The notes: generated by a model not told the origin, from the sequence alone. 5,657 nucleotides of DNA from Actinomycetes bacterium (GCA_021796905.1 JAKABK010000152.1:1-5657), one strand, 5' to 3'; positions 1-5,657 are shown, numbered from the stretch's first letter. Program-made: numbers and translations.

Positions 1-978
1 GGCGGGCGCTGGCAGCTGCCCACCGCCGGCCCCTCGTCGGCTCTGGCGTCACTCGACGGTGTCAGGGGAGGCGACTACCGGGTGCTGTGGGTCGGGGATC
101 CTCGCGCCATCCCGCTGGCGTCCGCGCCGCTCGGGGGTGGGCAGGCATGGGCGATGTCCTTCGACGGGCTCCCGGGAGTGGCCGACACCTGGACCGGCGG
201 GGCGGTCGGGGGGGCCGCAGCCGTCTCGGCCGACCTCCGCCTCGCCGCCGGTGGGCTCACCAGCCAGCTGGGGCATCTCCTGGCGCCGCTCGGTGTCAGG
301 TACCTGGTGGTGCCCCGCTACGACGCCCCGTCGGGCAGCGGTGCCGAGCCGGTGCCGGTCCCCGGGGATCTGATCGCCGGGCTCCGCCGCCAGACCGACC
401 TGGAGCAGATCGGCTCCGACCCCCACTACCTGGTGTACCTGGACGCGGCGTGGGTCCCGGTCCGGGCCGAGGTCGGCAGCGGCGTCGCGCTCCCCGCCCG
501 GGTGTCGCCTGCTGAGCTGGTGGCCGGCAGCCTCGGTCCCCCGCGGGTGGCGCTGTCGGGCCGTTCGGCGTCGACAGCGACCGGCACGGTGTCGTCGGGG
601 GAGCGGATCTACGTGTCGGCGACCTACGCCCCGGGCTGGAGGCTGCTGGTCGACCACCGTTCCCTGCGGCCGACCCGGGCGCTCGGGTACGGGATGTCGT
701 GGACGGTGCCCGACGGGGTGTCCGGTCCGGCGGTGCTGCGAGCGGGCGGCGATCCACTGCTCGAAGCCGTCCAGTGGGTGGTGGTGGCGTTGTGGGTTGC
801 TGTCGCAGCCGGAGCGCTCGCCGCCGGTCGGAGCGGCAGTGCCGGGGGGCCGGGGGCCGACCACGAGCGCGCCGGGTCCCCCGGCTCGGCGGGGGACCGA
901 GCGGGCCGCGCCGGCGGGCAGCCGCCGGTCCCCGGCTCCGCTGCGGTCTCCGACGAGGAGCTGTGGGTGGATGGCTGA
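1..978 (+). CDS. C-terminal part of a large glycosyltransferase-like membrane protein (5' truncated)
   Basis: The frame is open from base 1 to the TGA at 976-978, giving 325 residues with no start in the window, so the gene continues upstream. Most of the fragment looks like a beta-rich extracytoplasmic domain. It includes a hydrophobic LGVRYLVVP strand at about residues 97-105 and a YAPGWRLLVD-type segment, both typical of the C-terminal ectodomains of big actinobacterial family-2 glycosyltransferase or multi-membrane-span sugar-transfer proteins. One strong membrane helix lies at about residues 257-276. A roughly 50-residue Gly/Ala/Pro-rich tail, probably cytoplasmic, follows. The catalytic GT-A domain would lie upstream, so the enzymatic assignment rests on the resemblance and on the DUF5719 neighbour, not on visible catalytic residues. 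The stop codon overlaps the next start, which implies an operon and translational coupling. Alternative: an uncharacterised polytopic membrane protein with the same type of C-terminal domain. Confidence 0.7.
   Translation, partial: GGRWQLPTAGPSSALASLDGVRGGDYRVLWVGDPRAIPLASAPLGGGQAWAMSFDGLPGVADTWTGGAVGGAAAVSADLRLAAGGLTSQLGHLLAPLGVRYLVVPRYDAPSGSGAEPVPVPGDLIAGLRRQTDLEQIGSDPHYLVYLDAAWVPVRAEVGSGVALPARVSPAELVAGSLGPPRVALSGRSASTATGTVSSGERIYVSATYAPGWRLLVDHRSLRPTRALGYGMSWTVPDGVSGPAVLRAGGDPLLEAVQWVVVALWVAVAAGALAAGRSGSAGGPGADHERAGSPGSAGDRAGRAGGQPPVPGSAAVSDEELWVDG
955..960 (+). promoter_or_regulatory. Ribosome binding site for the DUF5719 gene
   Basis: GAGGAG lies 10 nt before the ATG at 971, inside the end of the upstream gene. 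It decides the start: the reading frame is open further upstream (to 797), but only the ATG at 971 has this site and is followed directly by a signal-anchor-like N-terminus. Confidence 0.6.
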
Positions 979-2509
979 GGGTTCGTCGCGCCGGCGCCCG
1001 GCGGTCCCACGGCTCCCGGCGGTGGCGTTGCTCGGCGCCGGCCTCCTGGTCGGGGTGGTCGCCGGCGGCCCCGGCGCGCCGAGGTCGCGGTCGTCACCGG
1101 GCCGGCTGGAGTCGACGGCGACGGTGGCCGCGCCCTCCGATGCGGTCTCCTCCGCCTGGTACTGCGCGGGTGCGACCGATATGCGCTCGGGGGTGGCCAG
1201 CGGCCGTCTGCTGCTGGTCGACTCGGGTCGCCGCCCGCTCCGAGCGGTGGTGCGGGTCGTCTCCGACACCGCGACCGACAGGGTGGAGACCGTAGCGATC
1301 GGTCCCCGGTCCTCGGTGACGCTGCCCGAGACCGTCCCGGGAGGCGCCGCGTGGGTCGCTGCGATGGTCGAATTCGACGGCGGGGCGGCGAGCGTCGAAC
1401 AGGAGACCAGCGGTCCGCTCGGGGCCACCGTCGAGCCGTGCGCCACGACGGTGTCCCCGTCGTGGTACTTCGCCTCCGGCGAGACGCTCGTCAACGCGAC
1501 CTCGACGATCCTCCTGATCGACCCCGGACCCGCCCCGGCGATCGTGGACCTCTCCTTCACCACCGAGGAGGGCAGGGAGGTGCCCGGCGAGCTCCAGGGC
1601 CTGGTGGTGCCGGCCGGTGGGATGCTGGCGGTACCCCTGCGCAGCCGTCTCCGTCGTCGCAGCTCGATCGCGACCACGGTGACCGCCACCTCGGAGTCGG
1701 TCGTCGCGTGGGAGGCCGAGGTGGTGTCCGAACCGGCCAAGGCTGCGGTGATCCTCGGCACCAAGGCCGCCCTCGCCCCGCTCGCCGACCCGGCGTCGCC
1801 GTTCGTGGGGGTGACCGAGGTGCCAGGGGCGCCGGCGCCCTCGACGCGTTGGTGGTGGCCCGACGGGGAGACCGCCCGAGGGACCGCGGAGCAATACGTA
1901 GTGTACAACCCGGGCTCGAGGACCGCCCGGGTCGCGCTCTCCGTCTCCCTCGACCAGGGGTCGGCCGAGCCGTTCGTGCTCACCGTCGGGCCCGGACAGG
2001 TCGCGACCCTCCCCACCTCGACGGCGGCCCGGATCCCTGCCGGGGTGCCCTACGCCGCCTACCTGCACAGCCTCGACGGGGTCCCGGTCGTCGCCGAGCG
2101 CACCGTAGTCGCCTCCTACCCCTCGACGGTGCGGGGGAGCGTCGGGGTATTCGGGGCGACGCTCCCCGCCAGGCGCTGGCTGCTCGGCGGGTCGAGCGTC
2201 GGTCGGGACCACCTCGCCACCATCAGCATCTCGGGGACCTCCGGTCTGCCGACGGTGGTCGACCTGAGCCAGCTGGTCGACGGGCGCCTCGAGGCGGTGC
2301 CAGGGCTCGGACCGCTCGACCTGGCCGGGCGCGCGCCTGTCGTGGTCGGGCTCTCCCGCCTGGCGGAGCGGGTGCACGGACCGCTGGTAGTCGTAGCGAC
2401 CCACCCGGTGGTAGTCGCCCGACAACTCGTCGCCCCGGGTCGCAGCGGCGGCCTCACCGAGAGCCTGGGGGTCCCGCTGCCCGACGCGTCGGCGGCCGGT
2501 CGGCTCTGA
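971..2509 (+). CDS. DUF5719 family membrane-anchored extracytoplasmic protein
   Basis: This is a 512-residue protein starting at the ATG at 971, which overlaps the upstream stop by 8 bp. The N-terminus has a basic stretch (SSRRR, residues 5-9) and then a hydrophobic segment at about 16-33, read as an uncleaved signal anchor or signal peptide. The rest is Val/Ala/Thr-rich and beta-strand-like. Four modules open with aromatic motifs: WYCAG (W63), WYFASGE (W165), WWWPDGE (W294-296) and RRWLLGGS (W403). The first three resemble the W-Y-x-x-G signature that marks DUF5719 in actinobacteria. The protein has only two cysteines, C65 and C157, in modules one and two, so one extracytoplasmic disulfide is plausible. 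No catalytic motif is visible. The function of the family is unknown. Coupling to a glycosyltransferase-like gene suggests a role in envelope polysaccharide or glycoprotein assembly, which is inference. Confidence 0.8.
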   Translation: MAEGSSRRRPAVPRLPAVALLGAGLLVGVVAGGPGAPRSRSSPGRLESTATVAAPSDAVSSAWYCAGATDMRSGVASGRLLLVDSGRRPLRAVVRVVSDTATDRVETVAIGPRSSVTLPETVPGGAAWVAAMVEFDGGAASVEQETSGPLGATVEPCATTVSPSWYFASGETLVNATSTILLIDPGPAPAIVDLSFTTEEGREVPGELQGLVVPAGGMLAVPLRSRLRRRSSIATTVTATSESVVAWEAEVVSEPAKAAVILGTKAALAPLADPASPFVGVTEVPGAPAPSTRWWWPDGETARGTAEQYVVYNPGSRTARVALSVSLDQGSAEPFVLTVGPGQVATLPTSTAARIPAGVPYAAYLHSLDGVPVVAERTVVASYPSTVRGSVGVFGATLPARRWLLGGSSVGRDHLATISISGTSGLPTVVDLSQLVDGRLEAVPGLGPLDLAGRAPVVVGLSRLAERVHGPLVVVATHPVVVARQLVAPGRSGGLTESLGVPLPDASAAGRL

Positions 2510-2550
2510 GGGCCCGCAGAGCGACCACCGGAGGTCCCTGGTAGGCGGCG

Positions 2551-2586
2551 CGCACCGGTCTCGGGCCGCACCGGTCTCGGGCCGCA
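2551..2586 (+). repeat. 16-bp tandem repeat, 2.25 copies, in the convergent intergenic gap
   Basis: The unit CGCACCGGTCTCGGGC occurs exactly at 2551-2566 and 2567-2582, followed by CGCA. It lies between the DUF5719 stop and the ftsH stop, where no coding sequence is expected. The last partial copy contributes to the hairpin at 2578-2599. Confidence 0.8.
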
Positions 2587-2599
2587 GCGCCGCGGCCCG
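2578..2599. terminator. GC hairpin between convergent genes, possible bidirectional terminator
   Basis: CGGGCCGC (2578-2585) pairs perfectly with GCGGCCCG (2592-2599) around a 6-nt loop, giving an 8-bp all-GC stem. It lies 69 nt after the DUF5719 stop and 38 nt past the ftsH stop on the other strand. There is no T-tract on either side, so it is not a classical intrinsic terminator. T-less hairpins are commonly proposed as terminators in high-GC actinobacteria, and the convergent position supports that role. Hairpins also arise easily by chance at this GC content. Confidence 0.4.
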
Positions 2600-2636
2600 C
2601 ACCCCCCTCGGGAGCACCTGCGGCGCGGTCGGGAAC

Positions 2637-4679
2637 CTAAGGCCGGCCGGGTCCGGGTGGGTCCTGACCGAAGCCCTGCCAGCCGCCCGGCGGCATCGAG
2701 AAGTTGCCGAACCCGGGGCCGCCGGCCGGTGTCGCCTCGGGGTCGTGCCCGTCGACGCTCTCGGTCGGGGCGAAGCTCGGGACCAGGTCGGGGTGCTCGT
2801 GGACCGGGCCACCGAAACCTTCGTCGACGAGGCGGCCGACCTCGGCGCCGTCGATGGTCTCGCGCTCGAGGAGGGCCTTGGCTACCAGTGACAGGCCCCG
2901 ACGGTGCAGGTCGAGCAGGCGGGTCGCCCGGGCCTCCTGCTCACGCAGGATCCGCTCGACCTCCTCGTCGATCACCCGGGAGGTGACGTCGCTGTAGTCG
3001 CGCGCCGCGTGCATCAGGTCCTCTCCCAGGAACACCTGGCCCTCTCCGCCCCAGGCCATCGGGCCGATACGGTCGCTCATCCCGAACTCCCGGACCATCT
3101 TGCGGGCGAGCTCGGTCGCCCTCTGGATGTCGTTGGAGCCCCCGGTCGACATCGTCCCGAACTCGAGCTTCTCGGCGCAGCGCCCACCCATCATCACGCA
3201 GATCGTGTCCTCGATGTACTCCCTCCAATAGGTGTGACGCTCCTCGAGGGGGAGCTGCTGGGTCACGCCGAGCGCCATACCGGTGGGCAGGATCGTCACC
3301 TTGTGCACCGGGTCGGCGTCGGGCAGCACGTAGGCGAGCAGGGCGTGCCCGCCCTCGTGGTACGCGGTCGCCTCCTTCTCGGTGTCGGAGAGCACCGTCG
3401 ACTCCCGCCGCTGTCCCATCAGCACCCGGTCCCGGGCCGCCTCGAAGTCGACCATGTGGATCGCCTGGGCGCCTCGGCGAACGGCGTGCAGTGCGGCCTC
3501 GTTGACCAGGTTGGCGAGGTCCGCGCCGCTCATGCCCGGTGTGCCGCGTGCGACCACCGAGAGGTCGACGTCGGGGGCGATGCGCTTGTCGCGGCAGTGC
3601 ACCGCGAGGATCGGCCGGCGCTCCTCGAGGTCGGGGAGCGGGACGACCACCTGGCGGTCGAAGCGGCCGGGGCGGAGAAGGGCCGGGTCGAGGATGTCGG
3701 GGCGGTTGGTGGCCGCCATCATCACCACGCCTTCGGTGGCCTCGAAGCCGTCCATCTCGGCGAGCATCTGGTTGAGGGTCTGCTCCCGCTCGTCGTGGCC
3801 GCCACCGAGCCCGGCACCCCGCTTGCGACCGATCGAGTCGATCTCGTCGATGAAGATGATCGCCGGCGCCTGCTTGCGGGCCGTCTGGAACAGGTCCCTG
3901 ACCCGGGAAGCCCCGACCCCGACGAACATCTCCATGAAGTCCGAACCGGTCACCGACATGAAAGGAACTCCCGCCTCGCCGGCGACCGCCCGTGCGAGGA
4001 GGGTCTTGCCGGTGCCGGGGGGACCGACGAGCAGTACCCCCTTGGGGATCTTGGCGCCGATGTCCTTGAACCGGTTCGCCGATCGGAGGAAGTCGACGAC
4101 CTCGGTGATCTCCATCTTGACCCCGTCGTAGCCGGCGACGTCGGCGAAGGTCGTGCGGGGCCTCTCGGTGGTGTACACCTTGGCCTTGGAGCGGCCGATC
4201 GACATGATCCCGCCCATCTGGCCCTGGGCCCGGCGGGAGATCCACACGAAGAACCCGACCAGCAGCAGGATCCAGATCAGGTAGGGGAGAAAGCTGGCGA
4301 GCAGGCTGCCGTTGCTCTGGGTGACGGAAACCTTGGTGTACTTCGCCCACTGGCTGGCGAGCGTCGTCCCGTTCGCCGCCGGTCCGACCGTCGAGTAGGT
4401 GGTCCCCTTGACGGTGTAGGAGATGTGGCCGGTCGCGGCGTCGACGGTCGCCGAGGAGACCTGATGGGTGTCGAGCTCGTGCAGGAAGGTGCTGTAGGTC
4501 TGGGTCGCGCTGGAGTGCGGACCGACGATCTGGGAAGCGAGGATCAACAGCACCACGGCCGCGACCGCCACCCCGACGATCCAGCGCCAGTTGCTGTTGA
4601 ACGAGGGGCCGCCCTGGCCGCCGGGGCCGTTCTGGCGGTCGGACTTGCCGGGCCACAGGTCCCCTGGTTGACGAGACAT
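2637..4679 (-). CDS. ftsH: ATP-dependent zinc metalloprotease FtsH
   Basis: This is a complete 680-residue membrane-bound AAA+ protease, which would extract and degrade damaged or regulated membrane and cytosolic proteins as a hexamer. Domains in order: a Gly-rich N-terminus; membrane helix 1 at about 33-52; a short extracytoplasmic domain at about 53-128; membrane helix 2 at about 130-148; and the AAA+ module. That module has Walker A GPPGTGKT (219-226), the pore-loop motif MFVGVG (251-256), Walker B IIFIDEID (274-281) and the second region of homology at about 323-342 with arginine fingers R336 and R339. The M41 peptidase domain carries zinc site HEGGH (441-445) and the probable third ligand D517 in SNDIQ. 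The C-terminal tail (about 650-680) is Gly/Pro/Phe-rich and poorly conserved. The usual motif is HEAGH, but both histidines and the glutamate are kept, so activity is expected. No Shine-Dalgarno precedes the ATG. It is convergent with DUF5719 and divergent from DUF3499, so probably monocistronic. Confidence 0.97.
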   Translation of the reverse strand: MSRQPGDLWPGKSDRQNGPGGQGGPSFNSNWRWIVGVAVAAVVLLILASQIVGPHSSATQTYSTFLHELDTHQVSSATVDAATGHISYTVKGTTYSTVGPAANGTTLASQWAKYTKVSVTQSNGSLLASFLPYLIWILLLVGFFVWISRRAQGQMGGIMSIGRSKAKVYTTERPRTTFADVAGYDGVKMEITEVVDFLRSANRFKDIGAKIPKGVLLVGPPGTGKTLLARAVAGEAGVPFMSVTGSDFMEMFVGVGASRVRDLFQTARKQAPAIIFIDEIDSIGRKRGAGLGGGHDEREQTLNQMLAEMDGFEATEGVVMMAATNRPDILDPALLRPGRFDRQVVVPLPDLEERRPILAVHCRDKRIAPDVDLSVVARGTPGMSGADLANLVNEAALHAVRRGAQAIHMVDFEAARDRVLMGQRRESTVLSDTEKEATAYHEGGHALLAYVLPDADPVHKVTILPTGMALGVTQQLPLEERHTYWREYIEDTICVMMGGRCAEKLEFGTMSTGGSNDIQRATELARKMVREFGMSDRIGPMAWGGEGQVFLGEDLMHAARDYSDVTSRVIDEEVERILREQEARATRLLDLHRRGLSLVAKALLERETIDGAEVGRLVDEGFGGPVHEHPDLVPSFAPTESVDGHDPEATPAGGPGFGNFSMPPGGWQGFGQDPPGPGRP

Positions 4680-4685
4680 GGCCCA

Positions 4686-4691
4686 ATGGTA
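4686..4691 (-). promoter_or_regulatory. Probable -10 box of a leaderless ftsH promoter
   Basis: Read on the minus strand, TACCAT matches the actinobacterial TANNNT -10 consensus. It ends 6 nt before the ftsH ATG, placing the expected start of transcription on the A of the ATG. No AGGAGG-like site lies between. No good -35 hexamer is seen 16-18 nt upstream. Together these suggest a leaderless mRNA, but the evidence is one short motif. Confidence 0.5.
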
Positions 4692-4781
4692 TGCGGCCGG
4701 GGGGACTACCGCCCTGGCGCCCCCACCCCGGCCAGGCGCGGGCCGGGCCGGGATGTCCCCGGTGTCGGCCGGGGGCGCCGG

Positions 4782-4787
4782 TAGCGT
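4782..4787 (+). promoter_or_regulatory. Possible -10 box for the DUF3499 gene
   Basis: TAGCGT matches TANNNT and ends 8 nt before the ATG at 4796, so transcription would start at or within about 2 nt of the start codon. An AGGGG at 4789-4793 lies only 2 nt from the ATG, too close for an efficient Shine-Dalgarno. No clear -35 is visible. The rest of the 116-bp divergent region (4680-4795) is G/C runs, with one 6-bp inverted repeat, CCTGGC (4713-4718) and GCCAGG (4731-4736). Confidence 0.35.
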
Positions 4788-4795
4788 CAGGGGAC

Positions 4796-5047
4796 ATGCG
4801 TGCCACCTCCTGCGCCCGCCCGGCTTGCCCGGGCCGGGCTGTCGCCTGGCTCACCTACGACTACGGTTCCCGCCAGGTGTGGCTCGACGACCGTCCAGGG
4901 CCGGGCGGTGACCACTGGGGGCTCTGCCAGGCCCATGCCGAGCGCCTACGGGTGCCCAAGGGTTGGTCCGAACAGGATCGGCGTGCCGGTGGGGCCGACG
5001 CCGGGGCGGCTGCGGGCTGGGACCCGCCCGCCGCGCTGGTCTCCTGA
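4796..5047 (+). CDS. DUF3499 family protein (short form)
   Basis: This 83-residue protein runs from the ATG at 4796 to the TGA at 5045-5047. The conserved part is residues 5-58: a CARPAC motif (C6, C11), the signature VAWLTYDYGSRQVWL (about 16-30), and GLCQAHAERLRVPKGW (about 42-57) with C44 and H47. This matches the usual DUF3499 pattern of a Cys-rich start, a TYDY strand and an L-C-x-x-H-A-E-R-L segment ending in GW. C6, C11, C44 and H47 are well placed to bind one zinc ion (inferred). The tail (59-83) is Ala/Gly-rich and unconserved, and the protein is shorter than many family members as I recall them. No function is known. Relatives usually sit close to phosphomannomutase and envelope-sugar genes. 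The start was chosen because conserved sequence begins directly after it, although the frame is open upstream. Confidence 0.85.
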   Translation: MRATSCARPACPGRAVAWLTYDYGSRQVWLDDRPGPGGDHWGLCQAHAERLRVPKGWSEQDRRAGGADAGAAAGWDPPAALVS

Positions 5048-5079
5048 GCCTGATCGGCTGCGGGCGCCTCCGAGGTGCC

Positions 5080-5114
5080 GGCCCGGTGGTCCCGGCCCGG
5101 TGGTCCCGGCCCGG
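5080..5114 (+). repeat. 14-bp tandem repeat, 2.5 copies
   Basis: The unit GGCCCGGTGGTCCC occurs exactly at 5080-5093 and 5094-5107, followed by GGCCCGG. It starts 33 nt after the DUF3499 stop. Its junction sequence GGTCCCGGCC (5088-5097 and 5102-5111) also occurs inside several units of the larger array at 5433-5590. Confidence 0.8.
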
Positions 5115-5126
5115 GCATCGGGCATC
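5113..5126 (+). repeat. 7-bp tandem repeat GGGCATC, 2 copies
   Basis: GGGCATC occurs at 5113-5119 and 5120-5126, followed by the one-mismatch copy GGGGATC (5127-5133). It runs on directly from the 14-bp repeat, so the 5' half of this 209-bp gap (5048-5256) is largely made of short tandem duplications. Confidence 0.6.
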
Positions 5127-5194
5127 GGGGATCGAGGGCGAAGTTGGCGAAGGCGGGAAGGTGACGGTGGTGACAGCGGCTCATGGACGGGACC

Positions 5195-5220
5195 GGTGCG
5201 CCGATAGGACGGCGCCCACC
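5195..5220 (+). other. Possible 5'-leader hairpin upstream of the zinc-ribbon gene
   Basis: GGTGCGCC (5195-5202) can pair with GGCGCCCACC (5211-5220) as 8 bp with a 2-nt bulge at 5215-5216 and an 8-nt loop. It lies about 25 nt before the Shine-Dalgarno at 5246. It could be a leader structure, the DUF3499 terminator, or chance. I saw no riboswitch signature and no convincing promoter in this gap. Confidence 0.25.
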
Positions 5221-5245
5221 CGCAGAAGCGTCCGGCACGGATGCC

Positions 5246-5251
5246 AAGGAG
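5246..5251 (+). promoter_or_regulatory. Strong ribosome binding site for the zinc-ribbon gene
   Basis: AAGGAG lies 5 nt before the ATG at 5257, an ideal Shine-Dalgarno. It fixes the start of a gene whose frame is open much further upstream (to 4963) and excludes the out-of-frame ATG at 5241. It is the only start in the right half of the window with this signal; ftsH and DUF3499 lack one. Confidence 0.8.
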
Positions 5252-5256
5252 CCAGC

Positions 5257-5424
5257 ATGAAGTGCCCGAGTTGCCGCACCCGCGAACTGGTCGTCATCGA
5301 GATGAAGGTCGCTTCCGAGAAGATCGCTCTCAGGACCTGCTCGCCGTGCGACCTGCGCTACTGGGAGGGCCTCGACGGCCAGCTCCCACTCGACTCGGTC
5401 CTGGCCCTCGTATCCAAGCGCTGA
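5257..5424 (+). CDS. Small zinc-ribbon protein, 55 aa
   Basis: A 55-residue protein starts at the ATG at 5257 behind a strong Shine-Dalgarno. It has two knuckles, CPSC (residues 3-6) and CSPC (28-31), separated by a short beta-like stretch, LVVIEMKVASEKIALRT (11-27). This is the classical C-x2-C...C-x2-C zinc ribbon, similar in layout to TFIIB-type or transcription-factor-like zinc fingers. After the second knuckle comes DLRYWEGLDGQ and a short hydrophobic end (LDSVLALV, 46-53). The C-x-x-C-D-x-R-x-W pattern recalls small actinobacterial zinc-ribbon proteins of unknown function found in this neighbourhood. Less GC-saturated codons at the start (AAG, AGT, TTG) and conserved-looking cysteine spacing support real coding despite the size. 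It could bind nucleic acid or a protein partner, but neither is shown. It is downstream of DUF3499 on the same strand and could be co-transcribed or have its own promoter. Confidence 0.8.
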   Translation: MKCPSCRTRELVVIEMKVASEKIALRTCSPCDLRYWEGLDGQLPLDSVLALVSKR

Positions 5425-5432
5425 GCAGGCGC

Positions 5433-5590
5433 GGGTCCCGGCCGCTCGGGTGCCGGCCGCTCGGGTGCCGGCCGCTCGGGTGCCGGCCGCTCGGGCGCCG
5501 GCCGCTCGGGTCCCGGCCGCTCGGGTCCCGGCCGGCGGCTCGGGTCCCGGCCGCTCGGGTCCCGGCCGCTCGGGTCCCGGCCGGCGGCTC
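5433..5590 (+). repeat. 15-bp minisatellite array, 10 units
   Basis: Ten head-to-tail units of GGGTCCCGGCCGCTC begin 9 nt after the zinc-ribbon stop. Units 1, 6, 8 and 9 have this sequence. Units 2-4 have G for C at position 5 (GGGTGCC), and unit 5 has GGGCGCC. Units 7 (5523-5541) and 10 (5572-5590) are 19 bp, with an extra GGCG. The 34 bp at 5508-5541 recur exactly at 5557-5590, 49 bp later, showing a secondary block duplication. There are no spacers, so it is not a CRISPR array. Each unit contains the palindrome CGGCCG and a CCCG/CGGG inverted pair, so the transcript could fold into serial small hairpins and help end transcription. Being 15 bp long, the units leave frames open, but the 4-bp insertions break any reading frame, which argues against a coding repeat. 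Confidence 0.95.
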
Positions 5591-5657
5591 TCGGACCACG
5601 ACCGCATCGAGGCTCCACCAACCACGCCCGCCAGTTGGGCAACATGTGGTGATGGCG
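5591..5657. other. Unassigned right edge of the window
   Basis: The repeat stops abruptly and the composition returns to normal. The 67 bp contain a small inverted repeat, GTTGGGCAAC (5634-5643), and an ATG at 5652 followed by GCG that could begin a gene, but no Shine-Dalgarno precedes it and too little sequence remains to judge. The ATG at 5644 meets a stop after one codon. Confidence 0.3.

Noticed and set aside
49..2016. Long minus-strand frame of 655 codons opposite the first two genes
   Set aside because: It is Arg/Pro/Gly-rich with no recognisable domain and is antisense to two frames with clear protein character. Long open antisense frames are expected at this GC content.
2904..4784. 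626-codon plus-strand frame opposite ftsH
   Set aside because: ftsH on the other strand is unmistakable. The antisense product is a low-complexity shadow with no family resemblance.
4680..4795. Heat-shock operator (CIRCE or HAIR type) controlling ftsH
   Set aside because: No sequence close to either inverted-repeat consensus is present between the divergent genes.
5170..5208. Promoter for the zinc-ribbon gene (GTGACA as -35 with GATAGG as -10)
   Set aside because: The hexamers are about 27 nt apart, far from the usual 16-18, and GATAGG is a poor -10 match.
4963..5256. Longer N-terminal extension of the zinc-ribbon protein
   Set aside because: It would overlap the end of DUF3499 and translate the tandem repeats. 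The ATG at 5257 has a perfect ribosome binding site and the conserved motif begins right after it.
5433..5590. CRISPR array
   Set aside because: Units are contiguous with a 15-bp period and no unique spacers, and no cas gene is nearby.
4861..5625. 254-codon minus-strand frame with a PGPER/GTRAA pentapeptide repeat
   Set aside because: The repeat is just the 15-bp minisatellite translated. The 4-bp insertions switch the peptide from one repeat type to another, and the frame runs antisense to DUF3499 and the zinc-ribbon gene.

Overview
The window is very GC-rich (about 70% or more by eye) and has the gene content of a high-GC actinobacterium. DUF5719 and DUF3499 proteins are essentially actinobacterial, and the TANNNT -10 boxes lying right next to start codons also fit. 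The sequence style (a standalone FtsH and a tiny C-x2-C zinc-ribbon protein) suggests the Acidimicrobiia, but that placement is inference.

Layout, left to right. (1) Bases 1-978 (+) encode the C-terminal 325 residues of a large membrane glycosyltransferase-like protein cut by the window edge. It overlaps by 8 bp (2) a DUF5719-family membrane-anchored extracytoplasmic protein (971-2509, +). (3) A 127-bp convergent gap holds a 16-bp tandem repeat and a strong GC hairpin that may terminate from both sides. (4) ftsH (2637-4679, -) encodes a complete 680-aa AAA+ zinc metalloprotease. (5) A 116-bp divergent promoter region (4680-4795) appears to drive ftsH leftward and DUF3499 rightward, both with near-leaderless start architecture. 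(6) A short DUF3499 protein (4796-5047, +). (7) A 209-bp gap with small tandem repeats and a possible hairpin leads to (8) a 55-aa zinc-ribbon protein (5257-5424, +) with a strong Shine-Dalgarno. (9) Immediately after it lies a 10-unit, 15-bp GC minisatellite (5433-5590), then 67 bp in which I cannot assign a gene.

How the genes relate: glycosyltransferase - DUF5719 - DUF3499 follows, as I recall it, a conserved actinobacterial cell-envelope/sugar neighbourhood that usually continues to phosphomannomutase and often carries whiB and a small metallopeptidase. Here an inverted ftsH sits between DUF5719 and DUF3499. FtsH works in membrane-protein quality control and is probably its own transcription unit. 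I saw no CRISPR array, transposase, phage gene, tRNA or rRNA. Nothing in the window amounts to a convincing new defence or mobile system. The most unusual elements are the minisatellite with its duplicated 49-bp block, the related short repeats in neighbouring gaps, and the placement and promoter of ftsH.
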